From Prostheceraeus crozeri (lineage: Eukaryota > Platyhelminthes > Polycladida > Euryleptidae): a stretch of DNA of 64,000 nt. Location: the NCBI GenBank assembly GCA_907163375.1, contig CAJQUW010007072.1, positions 268,279-332,278 on the forward strand. The letters run 5' to 3'. Below are positions 22,809 through 35,391 of the stretch, one piece after another (within the stretch, counting starts at the first letter, position 1; each line of letters starts with the position of its first letter). Below the pieces are notes generated by a model, which saw only the letters and a list, made by a program, of their open reading frames with translations, made no database searches and was not told where the DNA came from. A program made the translations under genes and the position numbers.

Positions 22809-24451
22809 CCCTGTGGGAAAGGATCGTGCTAATCACCGGCAATGATTAGCAGGCTAAAAGCATGCCGGATTTCAGTACTTTTTATTCAGCTTTTCGCCAA
22901 CTATGAAGCCGGTCAATATCTGATTTTTCGTAAGCTATTCGCTCGCAATAATACCTACTTTTAGCTAGATAATTTTAGGTTCGTACTCGCCATTTGTAAA
23001 ATTGATAAATTAAAAACAATTCAGGACCTGTTAAATTATGATTAGCATACCTGGGGAAGCAAACATATCCAATTAGACGATGCTGGTTATTGTCAAGAGC
23101 CTTTTGTGAATGAAATCCTGAGGAATATCAAGTATATCAACTTCGCTCAGGATTCCAGAGAATAGAGGCTTTAACAAGTAATTCAGGGGCATTCAATGGC
23201 ATTAGAACGACATAAAGATTTAGAAAAATCAGCCGAACAATGTCAAAAGATGCCGATGTTAGATATATTTGACCATGATCAAATTTGATTTCGAAGAATA
23301 TCTGAAAACCCACCTGAAATATGAAGAGAACTGTTTATAAGGCATGTATGAATGAGATGAAGTCATATAATTATGATAGTAATACAACTACTACATTATG
23401 TAGTAGCTACATCAAAATACCAAATAAACATAATGCATGTTGTGTATACTTCCCATCTACTAGTACTCATTCTATGTACATAAAGTTCCGAAAAAAATTG
23501 AAAACTTAATCGCAGATATACGCATTTGTCTGATACTAGAGAGTGAAGCAACACTGCGTTGATCAAACATCTCCAGCATATCAATTTTCTTTATCACATG
23601 CAAGAAGACAGCCGGATGAATGATATATAAACCAATCAAGGCCAATGCAAATGTTAGTGATTAGTGACGACATTGAAAATCACGATTGAAAGGGTATCAA
23701 CCTCCGTCATGAAATCACAGTAAAATCAAGACAAATTATTCCCTAAGACATTTTTGTCATCTATGCGAAATCTAGAAACCTTTTGAAAATTAAGTTTTTT
23801 ATTTCATATTACATCTGTAATGACTGTCTATCATACTAGTCAAGTAAGAAATGTGTTGTTTCATTCAAGTTGCTAATTTTGATATCGACATGGCTTTCTC
23901 AAACATCACATCTCAGATTTTCAAGTCACTATCTATAATTAATTGATAACCAGTGTGTTTAAGCGGATCAAAATTTATCTTTCGCTCGCTTCATTGCTAA
24001 TTTGCCCAAAATCACTTTATCACTCGCCCACCCCTCATTTCCTCGTAATCGCCCTTTCGCTTGCTCACCTCTCAAAACCTTCACAAAATGCCGCTCGCTC
24101 TAACACACGGGATAAGACATACAATTGTGTGAACTATCATTCCCTTACTCGATCAACTTCAAGTTATAACAATATTTACGAAATGTTGTATGATGACAAA
24201 AAGTATTAATCCAACGCAACAATTTTACATTAAACACAATTCCTTGTAAATGTATTTAACAACAGGTTTTAATAGATTCCTAGATCAAGTTAGAGAAATT
24301 ATATCTACAGGAGTTATAGCTTTTAACGAAACAGAACAAAGCAACTTAAGGTAAATATTTGCTCATTACTAATTTATATTACAAAACGGAATCTATGTAA
24401 ACTTCAGACCGAACAAAAATGTCATGCGCATAACTGAAAGCAGTCATTATC
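22809..24451. other. Left (3') flank of E1, no gene seen
   Basis: Within 60 bp of the tip are short inverted TGATTAGC/GCTAATCA and GCATGCC/CCGGCA words, probable subterminal motifs. The rest is AT-rich without a supported exon. Confidence 0.4.
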
Positions 24452-26377
24452 TCATATGTCAAGTATTTCACCTAAATCATCATCCAAACAAATAGAACTT
24501 ATAACACCATCTGGTTTCACATTCTCACTATGCCTTCGTTTGAGTCTGTTTGAGTCTTTCGTCGATTTGCAACAACGTTTGATGGCATCTATAACTTCGG
24601 CTTCCGTTCCACTTCCAGGTAATCTTCTTACAACAGCATCTACAGATGAAATTCGTGTATAAAATTGACTTTAATCAATATTTGTACTCAATATATGCAC
24701 ATAGAAATACAAACAAAGGATTTTTCATGCTTTGAAAATTCCCAAGACACCAATTTTTTAAAATCAACTTTTTTCTTTTTACCATAGGCGAAGTGATTAC
24801 ATCTTCTACTATTGATCAATATTCAGATCTGGTGATACAGTAGTAGGATATTCTTAATGAATACACTGTTAATCCTCCCATTCTCTCTTTGATTGAAATA
24901 ATACAATGAAAGGTCTGAAACTTAAAAGTTTACACTAAATATTAAGATGTTAGTTAACAGCAATTAACAGAAATATTTCCTTACATGATATTAACGGCCT
25001 GAGTTTTTCTAACACTGAAATGTTATGACAACGCTACCATTTCATCGTTACTTGGTTAGTCTAGATTTCCAGGCAGAACACTTACTTTTGATACCCTTTG
25101 CAATGGTTGCAGGAAATTTCGTGCAGCCACAAGATCCGTCCCAATTTAATTTGAGGATCACATCATTTGAAAAAATGCGTCGCACACAAAAGTAAACTTG
25201 GACGTTGTAGTTCCACCAATAACTGCCATTGTATCAGCCTGAAATGATGTTTGGACAATTATTCTACGTAGAAGGATTGAGAAGCAAAGCCTGTTATAAG
25301 TATAACAACCTGTGAAGATTGTTATAAGTATAACAACCTGTATAAACCTGTGAAGATATAAAAGTATAACAACATATAACAACAGTATAAATTACTTTTA
25401 CAACAATGAATGACTTTATATTTGTGTGACGGTGAAATCAAAATTGTATCAGAGTGGATATGAATTTGTAATGCACGAAAGTATGGAGCTGTAAATGTGA
25501 AACATCGTTCTTTTTGTTTTCTAAGTATTTCTTATTTCTAATCATAAAATATGTACATATATAGTACATTGATATGAATAGGTTGTAATTTGTTAAAATT
25601 CAAAGATATGAGAGTATATACTTACAAAGCGGTCAAATTTTTGATGGTCTTCCCGTATCTCTGTATCAAAGTTCATTACTGCCTCCAACGAAACCAATGG
25701 CAATCGATTCCGTAGTTCGTTGTTATCACCGCGATTGATTTCCATTACAAATTCTCTAAGCAACACTTGCTCTTTTCTTAGTTCTTCTTGCATCTTCACC
25801 AATGCTTCTGTCCTTGAGTTTATCAAATTCAATTTCCTTACCGGAAAAGATGTGAGTGACTTACTCTGCTTTTCTGACACATGTACATCTTGTCCTACAT
25901 CGCTGATTGGCGACGACTGATTGACGCTGATCGGTGGAGGTTCTGTTTCGACACTTTTAGTTGTGCCACAACTATTACTTGAGATGCAGTTCTCATTCTT
26001 ACTTTTCTTAGTGGATGTTTCATCCCCGCTGGTGAGGATCTGATTTAATGGCTCATGAATTATTCGCTTTCCAACATGAAAACGTGGTATTCTAATTAAT
26101 AGGTCGGGTAGCTTCTTCTTCTTTTGGTTCAAGAGTGCAAGGCATCTATCCTCCGTATATTCCAAATCATCTGCAGTAAAACCAAACTGAATAACGGTTG
26201 CGTTGTACGTTTTTCCAGCATATTCTGACTTAATATCAATCTTTGCAGATGGATTACCTTCAATTTGCTTAAGGTGCGTTGGAGATAGGGAAGTATCTGA
26301 TGTTTTGACAATTGCAATAGTTTCATCTACTTCGAAATACACCAGGGCGTATAAACATCGGTCAAACGGGAGCATTT
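24452..26377 (-). CDS. DUF4806-type protein gene of E1, three exons
   Basis: Exon 1 (26377-25626) follows a TTTTCAG acceptor. From ATG 26375 it encodes 250 aa: an N-terminal block (YALVYFEVDETIAIV), a Ser/Thr/Lys-rich linker, a coiled segment (ALVKMQEELRKEQVLLREFV) and LPLVSLEAVMNFDTEI. It ends at GTAAGTAT. Exon 2 (25238-25086) lies between TTTCAG and GTAAGT and holds AVIGGTTTSKFT then VRRIFSNDVILKLNW. Exon 3 (24639-24452) encodes AVVRRLPGSGTEAEVIDAIK and a stop. The order LPL-helix, VR-I--LLSN-L---NW-G, AV+ is that of DUF4806 (PF16064), a domain of unknown function often seen in invertebrate transposon-associated proteins. Exon phases agree except for one base inside exon 2, so this copy appears frameshifted. 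The start lies 24 bp past the transposase stop. It may be an accessory protein, but the role is unknown. Confidence 0.7.
25290..25390. repeat. Short tandem AAGTATAACAACCTGT repeats in intron 1
   Basis: The word GTATAACAACCTGT/AAGTATAACAACAT recurs four times at irregular spacing within the first intron of the DUF4806-type gene. Confidence 0.5.
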
Positions 26378-26401
26378 CCTGAAAACATGAGGGTAAGTTA
26401 A

Positions 26402-28428
26402 TTAAGGTAGCGGAATCACCAGAAATTCATTTTTTTCATTCAATAGGATGCATTTACCAACTGGAAAAACATCTCTAACCTTGAGCCTGGTAAGTGAGTA
26501 ATAGCCAACATTCAATGTTTGTGAAGGATACGGATACGTGTATAGGTTTCTCGAGAACCTTAAAACTTTGCCACTGATACGATTACAACTGACGGAGGTG
26601 ATCCATACAATTCTTCCATCTTCGAGGGTCGCACAATTATCAGGTGGATTTTTGGAAAATATCAAACCTCGAACTGGGACATGTTTGTACACTTCTCTAA
26701 TGTGGAAAATACGGTTCACGGACTGTTCAAAAATCTTAGAACTGGGTTTTATTCTTCTTTTTAGTATACCAAGGTAATTCTCAAATGTAAAACTTGAAAA
26801 TTTATCTAAAGGTCCATGAAGCGGGACGAAGTCCGGTAAATGTTGCAGAACATGTACATTGTACGACATACCTCGTAAAGCATATATCTCCGGAAACATT
26901 TCAACAAATTTAATCACACAGGCTTTTGCGTTGGCATGATACAGACCATGGTATTTTTCAGAAACTAGGCAATATATTCCAAAACTAAGTAACATGAAGT
27001 GATCGTACACTTCTGGCTTCATATACGGTCGGAAAATATATGGTCCAGCAAACAATAGTAGAGTGCGATACTCGGTGGCCTTAAAATGAACTAATTCCTT
27101 GAATCCTTTGTAGAATCTTCTTTGGAACTCTCTCGGAAGAAATTTGGAAAAAAACATTAAGTCAGATGACAAACTTTCAATTTGAGAATGGGACAATCTG
27201 GATTTCATATGACAGCCTTTAATGGGAGTAAATGTGTATAACATCATCTGTTTCATCACACCAAGTAACACAAGGTGCATGTATTCAGGAGGAAATCCAG
27301 TCATTAAAGGAACAATACCAATTAATGGAGACTCTGAGCATTGATTATTTCCCCGAAATGTTGATAACCTACATCTGAACGAGGAGTAGTATTTGTTTCA
27401 GGAAATATTATCCTATTTTCATGATATTCGCCTTTTTCCCTGCAATAACCACAACCGTAATAAGCGGTATGCGGATGGATGCATTGGATATACGAACGCG
27501 TTGGTGCATCGCGAATACATACAACGCTTCCCAAAAGAAATTTTGAATTGCCAATCTGAAACCCACTAGTTTTCAACTGCAATAACTCATCACGCAGTGG
27601 ACTTAAAAAATCCCGAATATCTGGTTTCCCAACACCCCCAAACAATCCCAATGGCAAAGGTCTATCATAGCCATTGACTAACATTAAAATTGTCCATAGC
27701 TGAAAATTCGACCCAGAAAAAAGAGGTAAACCGTCAATGTTTATCTTCAAATGCAATTCATATGGAGACATTTTATCTATATCTTCTATCAAGTTATGCT
27801 CAATTAGAAATTTAAGGTTGTCAACAATCGTGAAATAAGCTATTTTACCATTGCTGACTGTTTGACAATGCATCTCACTATTCTCAGCCCCTTTCATAAG
27901 CATGTGAACCGATTGAGAAGCAGGTATGTTGTGCCTATTGAGACTTTGTAAAATAAAGGTCATGCCTTCTCTACCCGGATGATACGTAAGATAAAAGAAA
28001 CGAAGATCATCGGTTAAGGAATTTTCCTTAGGACATTTCCCATCAACCTCACCGTGCGACAGAATTGTTTCATCAAAATCATCTGATGATCCTGAAGATA
28101 AAGAATTACTTCCTTGAGTAAGCCAATCATTCCAATCAATATCAGTTTCAATGTCTTCATCAATTACTATCGATTGGTTACTGGCATCTTCCAAATCAAC
28201 TGGAATGCTATCCTTATTATCTACTTCATTCCGATCAATGTCAATGTCTTCATCAATTACTGTCAATTTGTTATTAGAATCTTCCAAAACCACTGGAATA
28301 CTATCTTCACTATCATCTATCGGCCTATTCTCGCTTGATAATTGCCGTCCCTTTTTGTCGTTTTCGATTTCCTGCAATATCACAGCCGATTCCTTTGCAG
28401 CTTGAAGGTAGATTTTTCGGGATGCCAT
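26402..28428 (-). CDS. CMC/CACTA-like transposase of E1 (one frameshift)
   Basis: Two abutting frames encode one protein of about 670 aa. The first opens at 28440; ATG 28428 (MASRKIYLQAAK), just after a TTGCAG acceptor, is the likelier start. A Ser/Asp/Glu-rich N-terminus contains a tandem duplication (DSIPVVLEDS/DSIPVDLEDA). Then follow NSLTDDLRFFYLTYHPGREG, the first catalytic Asp in KINIDGLPLF (236 from the 28440 ATG), the second in CIRDAPTRSYI (311), and a Cys pair YYGCGYC. Near 27320 a one-base shift moves into the second frame: PLIGIVP, then FPPEYMHLVLLGVMK, a His-rich helix and FTFENYLGILKRR with the presumed catalytic Glu, ending at TAA 26402. The DGLP / DAP / EYMH-LG / FEN-LG series is that of the Transposase_21/CMC group (established family knowledge). 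A broken homologue is at 50224-50924. Apart from the frameshift the gene looks recently functional. Confidence 0.82.
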
Positions 28429-28551
28429 TCTGCAATACAAGTATTCACAATCAAACTTTTGTAATAGGTCTACATGTTACAGTCTATACCATACATAACA
28501 TTTTTTAGTACTCTCTACAGTGAGCACATAAGTTTGTGGATGATAATTCCT

Positions 28552-29541
28552 TACACTGTAAATCGCTGGATACGAAAATTACATACAAACACATACCAAG
28601 TTTACATACAATTTGAAACCAACATTTGATACGAGATTCTGGTATATATAAAGAAATCTGGTATGTTTTTCATACGAATGGCCATTTACTTTCGTATGTG
28701 ATTGGTATGTAAACGATACGAACTATGCTAACTGTGATTGGCTGTTTTACGTTGAAATACGAATTCTTGGTATGTTTTATATACGAGACCCGATGCAAAT
28801 TGGTATGTGTTTCGTATGTCTTTCGTATGAATAGCTTTATGTCATATGGCAAAAAATATGTTATACTACATACTACTTACAAATAACTTTTTTCCAGTAA
28901 TACCAGTCGTGAATATTTCTTTGTGAAAGTGTGGTATTTAACTAAATTAGATTTATTGTGAAATTAAAGCCGCATGTCATCTTTGCAACTTGTCATAGTC
29001 AAGACTCATAATTAGCTCATTTCCTTGAACTAAATTGATAATCATCATTTCAATAAAACGATGACTTTTCAGCAACCATGTTGACTTATATATCTCAAAC
29101 ATAACTATTTTTGCGTTCATGAATTATAATGTGTCTTTATTTTGGATTGATAATATACTTAGTTCCAAAATTACATAATGCATAATTGTTGATGGTCAAA
29201 TACTTATTGATTATTTATGGAATGCCTCGGACTTACATGTATTAAAATCGAATTCAGTGTTGTTAGTTTGACTATAAAATGTCATTATCTCACTACTTAC
29301 AAAGCAGTAGTAGCATTAGTGTGATCTTTATTGACAAAAGGCCTTAAATCAACATACTTTGGACATGATTGATGCTTTCTTTTAATATTGTGCTGGTATG
29401 GCTTTAGTATGTAAAGCATACCACACTTGAAATAACATGCGAAAAGCATACAAATATATACCAAGATCATACAGAAATATACCAAAAAAATATCTTGGTA
29501 TGCATCCTTCGTATGTGATTGGTATTGAGCGATTTACAGTG
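28552..29541. mobile_element. CACTG-tipped non-autonomous element inside E1
   Basis: Begins CACTGTAAATCGCTGGATAC and ends AGCGATTTACAGTG, with TA on both flanks. The 990-bp body has many copies of GGTATGT and ATACGAA/TTCGTAT in both orientations within the outer 300 bp at each end, the subterminal repeat pattern of CACTA elements. No protein is encoded. It lies just upstream of the E1 transposase gene, so it may separate that gene from its original promoter. Confidence 0.8.
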
Positions 29542-29881
29542 TAGGCATAGAAGAATTATAGGCCTAGACACGAACTCATCGGACATTAAAGGGGCTACAT
29601 TTAATCTACGCACGACCTACGGAAACTTTCAGTAAATTTCCTACATCAGTCAAACGTTTATGTTGGATCTGGTAAATCGTCCAAAAATTCAATCAAAACA
29701 TGGGTATGGACATTTGAATTTTGTGAAATATATGAAGTTTTCTGAATGGCATGGAAATAGATATTTGTCAATTGTCTACACGATATTCCTAATTATTCGT
29801 GGTTATATAAACAGGTTTCAGCTAACTAATTAAAGACGAAATCGATTTGTTGTAATTTCCTAGCAATAACATCGATGCTCC

Positions 29882-29883
<2 letters not shown>

Positions 29884-29954
<71 letters not shown>
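29884..29954. repeat. (CT)n microsatellite, about 35 units
   Basis: An uninterrupted CT dinucleotide run of about 71 bp. Confidence 0.98.
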
Positions 29955-29959
<5 letters not shown>

Positions 29960-32483
29960 GTGCGGTATTAAGAATAATAATAAATCTCAATAATTCTGTC
30001 AGTTAGTATCACAATGACCTAAACACCATGTTCCTTAAAATTGAGTTATGCTCCTAGAGATGTTCTTTAACATGTTTTCCATTATGTGACAAAGGATGAA
30101 AGTGATTCGTACCTTAGTATCTACTCGTACTTGACAGAATGACAAAACTTGACTTAACGCATGGAAACACACGAGTAAGCCAGGTATTTATTTCTCAACA
30201 ATTTCCTCTATGGGAATTTTTTCTTTGGTCTGGGGGCTATTTTCTATTAGGTCACTTTGAAACGAATTGACAGAATTATTGTATAACATCCTACAAGGTA
30301 AAATGTATGCAAAAAACTTAAAGACTTTAAAATTTGACAAATGACTGCATGCATAGAACTTTAAAAATTAGTATGATGTAGGCCTATATATAATGCCCAC
30401 CATTACTTGTGCTTAGCAAAGATCACCCATACTCACTCGATCAACAATGTGCGTCGTCAAATACCGCATTCTCATTGCTTATTATTAGACCAAGTAGGCC
30501 TAAACACATTTTACCCGAATCGACTCGCTTCGTCTCGATTTTGACAAAAGCGCGACTCGCAGGGTCCTAAGTCCTTGTGAATGCATTGTGATCTCAAATT
30601 TAATAAAATGGACAGAATGAAATAAAATAACTAACCACTGCCCACGGCGTCTAGTGTCTGTAACTATTCATCGGAATGGTGATGAATTTACTGCATCCGC
30701 GAAATTTAGTTTCAGAATAACAACAGTTTATGACAACTGAACGGTTACACCTAAAGGTTTGCAGGTTGTTCATATCTAATCAGGTTTTTTAATAAAGTAC
30801 ACTAAATCTATTATTATAAAAATGGATATAAAAAACAGATTTGAAAGGCCGTTATCTGTACGATTTTTACATATTCATATATCATTTATTGTACCGGGTA
30901 ATATGATTTAAACATTTTTATTACATTTATACGATATGCATAAAGCTTACCATTTATGGTCTCACTATTTCATGTTATTCTCAAGTTTATCAGATTTTTT
31001 GTGAAATTATAACGAACTCGGTTTCTGAATTTTACAGACCTACTAAGTTTTACTTATAGGGTTCGTAGTATAAGATCTTGAGGGTGTCATGGAGGACCGA
31101 CAGTGTCCGGGAGAAACAGGTAGGGCCGAGGGTTAAGACAAGAAAAAGACGAAAAATGTTAAGAATTAAACAAGAAAGCCGAGGAAATGGGACGAGTGGA
31201 AATATTGGGCTATTCGCACGAAAAAAATCGTGCTAATAACAGAATTGAGTAGACTCGGCTATTCACACCAAAAATTCGCGTGGGTAGTCACTGCACATTC
31301 GAAGTATTAGTTTAGCTAGCCTACCAAGGCCAAGTCTTTTAAGGAACTCACCCGGCCATGAATCTGACGTCTGAGTTTCATTATCAAGGCTGATTTGCCT
31401 AACATACAGGTAGGCCTACCTAAGGTTGACAACATTCACGATATCAATATATCTCATAAATACCGTGTTAATGGCGAACTTTGATAAGTTGTCAATCAAT
31501 GACATGGTGAATTTATGAAGGTAATGTATCCAAAATAAGCTTTACTGACATACTTGGTTTTTATCATAAATAATAGCGTGCAGCCAAGACACCATTGACA
31601 ACAACACTATTTAGTCACTCAATAAGTGTTATATTTCATGCTTTTGCCTATGTTTTACAATTATTTTATTCAACATTTTTCAATACTAATAGCAAAATAT
31701 CAGCTCCAACGCATCTTAATGATACAGAATGATTCGCTTGAAATGTAAAATAAGTACAGCTAGACAACGTGAAAAACTGAAAGAATTTTTTGACCATGGG
31801 TAGGTACTGAATAAAATCTCATTACATAGCTTAAACAAATTCATAATAAAAAAAATTCAATGCCATCATGTTATCATCTTACATAAAACTTTGTTGTATA
31901 ATGCTCTATTCAACATTAATGGAAGAAAAAAAGATTTCGCCAGTACGTTTACTTCACATAACTTAGGAAATACTCATAATGAGAGTCAACATAAAAAAAT
32001 ACTGAAGGATCTATATTTTGATGTAGATCCATGATCATCTCCATAAACAACGGATTCTACAATATAAGGTCTTAGTAATGCAGAATCCGATGTCTATGAT
32101 CTTCTGTCTTTTTAGACAAGAAAAGATTTTGTGTTAATCAAATTCTTAAGGGTTACACTAAAGCAGTCAAATTAACCAAGAATGTGTGTGATAAGATGCT
32201 GGAAAAATAAAATATATAATTTTATATTTAATTTCGTTTCTGTCCAATGTCTCGAATTAATTTTGTCAATTTAGTGTCTTTTTATGATTCTTGACAACAT
32301 AAACGTTCTAGAATTTGAAGTGGCTAATATGAGACTATTTTAAGCAATTGTTTAGCGGTTTAACCGTTTAGATAAATGTAGGATAACAATAGCCGGTTTA
32401 TCGCGGTTGAAAGTTTAATTTCGCTATCAATATCCACCTGACCAGATATTAGCCGGCTTTTTGCAGGATACGTTCCCACAGGG
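29955..32483. other. Right (5') part of E1, no exon recognised
   Basis: No gene is seen; TAGGCCTA occurs at 30379, 30495 and 31411. The last 150 bp before the tip contain GCGGTTTAACCG and TAGCCGG words that may be subterminal repeats. Untranslated first exons of the minus-strand genes could lie here. Confidence 0.4.
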
Positions 32484-32790
32484 TATTTATGATTCTACTC
32501 AATCCCAGGACTGATCCCAGGATTAGCTCAATCCCGCGATGGAGATTTTCCGGGATATTGAAATCCCTACTTGATACCCAATACTTGGGACAAACGAAAC
32601 GTAGATAACATCAAAGAATAAAGGAACACATAAGAGGCAACTCAGCTATAAGTAACCATTTGTGCAATGACACTATATAATACGAGTATGTGCAATTAAT
32701 AACGAGGTACCTCAGCTGTAAGTAGCCATCTGAACATACATGTACGTGTAATGGCAAACATACCCTTGCTAAATATGGATGTGCTTAGTT

Positions 32791-33216
32791 CACTAGGTGA
32801 CATACCACACTCAATCACGCGTAATTACACATGACCCCAAACATCTGTTGCTATGCGGGATATTGCTGCGATATAAGTTATATAAGTTAGTATAGTTGGC
32901 AGTCCTGTTATATAGGCTTTGCGTCTCATGTGTCTGCATGTATCAGAGGCTAAACAATGTGATAGGACCTCAATTTCATGCTCAGGGAAGACAGAACATG
33001 CTTAGCGGTTCATCCGTGGTTCAAGCGGCAAAGTATAAACGCTCGCCCGCGCGTATTCATAAACATTTCCCATGTTTTAACAACATCAGATCAAGTGATT
33101 TCTGACTCTTAGTGAAGCGCGTATGTACGCGGGTAGAAGAATAGAATGTCCTTAACCACGGATGTTTGGGGTGTTCCGTAATTACGCGTCAATTACGCGT
33201 GGCATGTCACCTTGTG
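32791..33216 (+). mobile_element. CACTA-tipped MITE, copy M2
   Basis: Begins CACTAGGTGACATACC and ends GGCATGTCACCTTGTG (426 bp), uninterrupted. The interior matches the two halves of M3 (40563-40726 and 54179-54519) in order and orientation, so M2 serves as an empty-site reference for the E2 insertion. The open frame inside is a by-product of the repeat. Confidence 0.88.
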
Positions 33217-33240
33217 TTTCACAGCCAAAGTAACGTAAAT

Positions 33241-33318
33241 GTAATTCAGTTAAAATGTGTGCATGTCGATATTAAGATGAATCTTAAAATCGACATGCAA
33301 ACATTTTAATTGAATTAC
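33241..33318. repeat. 78-nt near-perfect palindrome
   Basis: 33241-33278 (GTAATTCAGTTAAAATG on) pairs with 33281-33318 with three mismatches in 38 bp and a 2-nt centre. It is not part of M2, which ends 25 bp earlier. Confidence 0.85.
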
Positions 33319-34260
33319 CTTTTGCCACAATTTCGCATATCATCGATTGGAAGCTGGAGTTATCATAACAGTGACATGGTTGGAAAATGATTTGAAGACA
33401 TTCCAAGCCAAATAACTATAATTTTTGACTTAGTAGGCTTACTTCTCAATCAATCGAAGAAAACACAGAAAATCTGACTTAGTCGAAAACCTCAGTCTGC
33501 TTTCTATTGGATTTACAATGTGTTTTATTTGATGTTATCTGACAAGAAAAGGAATCTCACAGAACTCGATAGACGCGCAGATTCGTGGCAGTCGAAAAGT
33601 GAGCTTCACTACCTGCGAAAAACATGTTGGCGGCCAGACTTGTACTCACTTACATTCAGTTTAGTCATGCAAATGCTATGTGCTTGCTAACAAATGAACT
33701 GAACCAAACACAGAGTTAGATTGTTTAGGCGTACACTGTAAACCAACACCTCCGAAAATCGAGGAAACCTGCATCTAAAGCCCCACACACTTGAATTTTG
33801 GGAGGTTGCGCGAAATAGAATGTTGACGTACTAAAGAGAACAATAGTGCTCTAGCCTCTGAAAACGCTTTGCTTTAGGATTTTTATATTAGTTGCGAATA
33901 GTGTCTTGCTTTAGTGTGTGATTTAAGAGGTGCTGTTTTAGAGTGTATCACTTTGCTAGAAGTGCAAGCTGATTCAAAACGATGGCACATGCAGGAACTT
34001 ACTAAGTGGACTAAAAAGAAATTTTTAATGCCTTACAGAGATAGGAGTTATTGTTGTGCGTCGCTTGCGGATTGCTATGAACTCCTTCAAAATGATCCGA
34101 TCGTCACGATTCCTTCACATTCGAAGAATTCAGATCATTGAGCAAAAGTTTTCTCGATAATGTTGGGCCTCCGATAATTATTAAAAAAAGTTAGCAGGTG
34201 CACGAAAAAACGTTCACAAACTTATCTGTAGAACTTGACATCGACTGTGTCTCTTTGCTG
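33319..34260. other. Non-genic sequence
   Basis: No supported gene. A 75-codon open frame at 33914-34141 has plausible composition but no recognised motif, signal or splice context; I do not call it. Confidence 0.4.
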
Positions 34261-34261
34261 T

Positions 34262-35185
34262 GTGATCCAGCTGATAACAGTCACTGAAACCTCACACAAT
34301 TTGGCGTGTTTCATGTTGAACTGGCTGCTGATTGTTCGATTGCTATGGTACTATGTCAGCAGATTGTGCCATTTCATTAACGCTACATGTTCCAATGTTT
34401 CCTTTCTAAACAGAAGAAGAGACGACTGGTCTAATTCTGTGGGACCAAGGACTGTCTTTGAGCGGACGATATAACACTAATTTAGATAACGTGCCAAAGG
34501 ATTTGCGTGCTGAAAGTAGGATATTTTACACCTACACTACTGATGTGTTAGTTTGGCATACCATACATGGACGGCATTCTGCTGATTTCAATATCAAACA
34601 CAAACTGTTGAAATTTTAATTGAAGTATGATGACATGCTGATGACACTTGTTAAATTGTGGATATAGCTGCCTGTGATGACTGGCAACGACCTGAAGACG
34701 CATAGGTAATTCCTCACTTATTCAGGTCACTGGCTTGTGAAATAGTTTTTATTAAATTACTGGATTCACAAGCTTTTGATAAGTAGAAATGTTTGTATGA
34801 AAGCATTTATACTCGCCTACATTTTGACACATATTTCATTTTCCTACCCATCACTTTGACATCAAAGATGACAAAATGGCATGAAAGAAAGTTAGCGATG
34901 TTGGAAAAATTGCATGTACTGAGTGGGCAGAGATTCATGGATGCAGACATTTAATATAGTCAAAAAATTAGACAGTTCGTCTCAACTTCTGATTGACTAG
35001 AAAGGAAACATTGGAACATGGAGCGTTAATGAAAATCCACAATCTGCTGACATAATACCATAGAAATCGAACAATCAGCAGCCAGTTCAACATGAAACAC
35101 GCCAAATTGTGTGAAGTTTTAGTCACTGTTATCAACTGTAGGCAGTGGGCAGAGATTCAGGGATGCAGTCATTAAATACAGTGCA
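34262..35185. repeat. Inverted repeat pair with a short direct repeat
   Basis: 34262-34413 is the reverse complement of 34998-35136 at roughly 85-90% identity by eye (for example GAAACACGCCAAATTGTGTG against CACACAATTTGGCGTGTTTC). The right arm is bracketed by a direct repeat of GTGGGCAGAGATTCA(T/G)GGAT at 34923 and 35145. It is probably a foldback element or two copies of one repeat in opposite orientation, just upstream of the aminotransferase gene. Confidence 0.7.
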
Positions 35186-35391
35186 TCTTTCAGATCAGAC
35201 AGAGTCAGTGCATGCAACCTGCATGAAGCAGTAGACAATTATACTACACAAAACAATGCGGATACAAAGTGATAAGCGAAGCTTTCATTCTCGTCATCTG
35301 TCGAGGTTCAATGTCCAATCTGAAATGACACGTAACACAATAACAGAGTCAATGATAGTTTCAGTACACAGTCAATCTGCAGCCTTCAGAA

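Larger units (their letters stand above)
22809..32483 (-). mobile_element. Large CCCTGTGGGA-tipped element E1 (9.7 kb)
   Basis: The left end reads CCCTGTGGGAAAGGATCGTG and the right end, complemented, CCCTGTGGGAACGTATCCTG. TA flanks both sides (22807-22808, 32484-32485), giving a 2-bp target duplication. The same tips bound E2 (40727-54178), whose broken transposase is homologous to the one in E1, so tips and gene belong together. E1 carries a transposase gene (26402-28428) and a downstream DUF4806-like gene (24452-26377), both on the minus strand, plus a nested CACTG-tipped element (28552-29541) and a CT microsatellite. The transposase is CMC/CACTA-like, but the tips are CCC rather than CACTA. 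Confidence 0.75.

Noticed and set aside
24456-24662. 68-codon plus-strand frame
   Set aside because: It is antisense to the last exon of the DUF4806-type gene.
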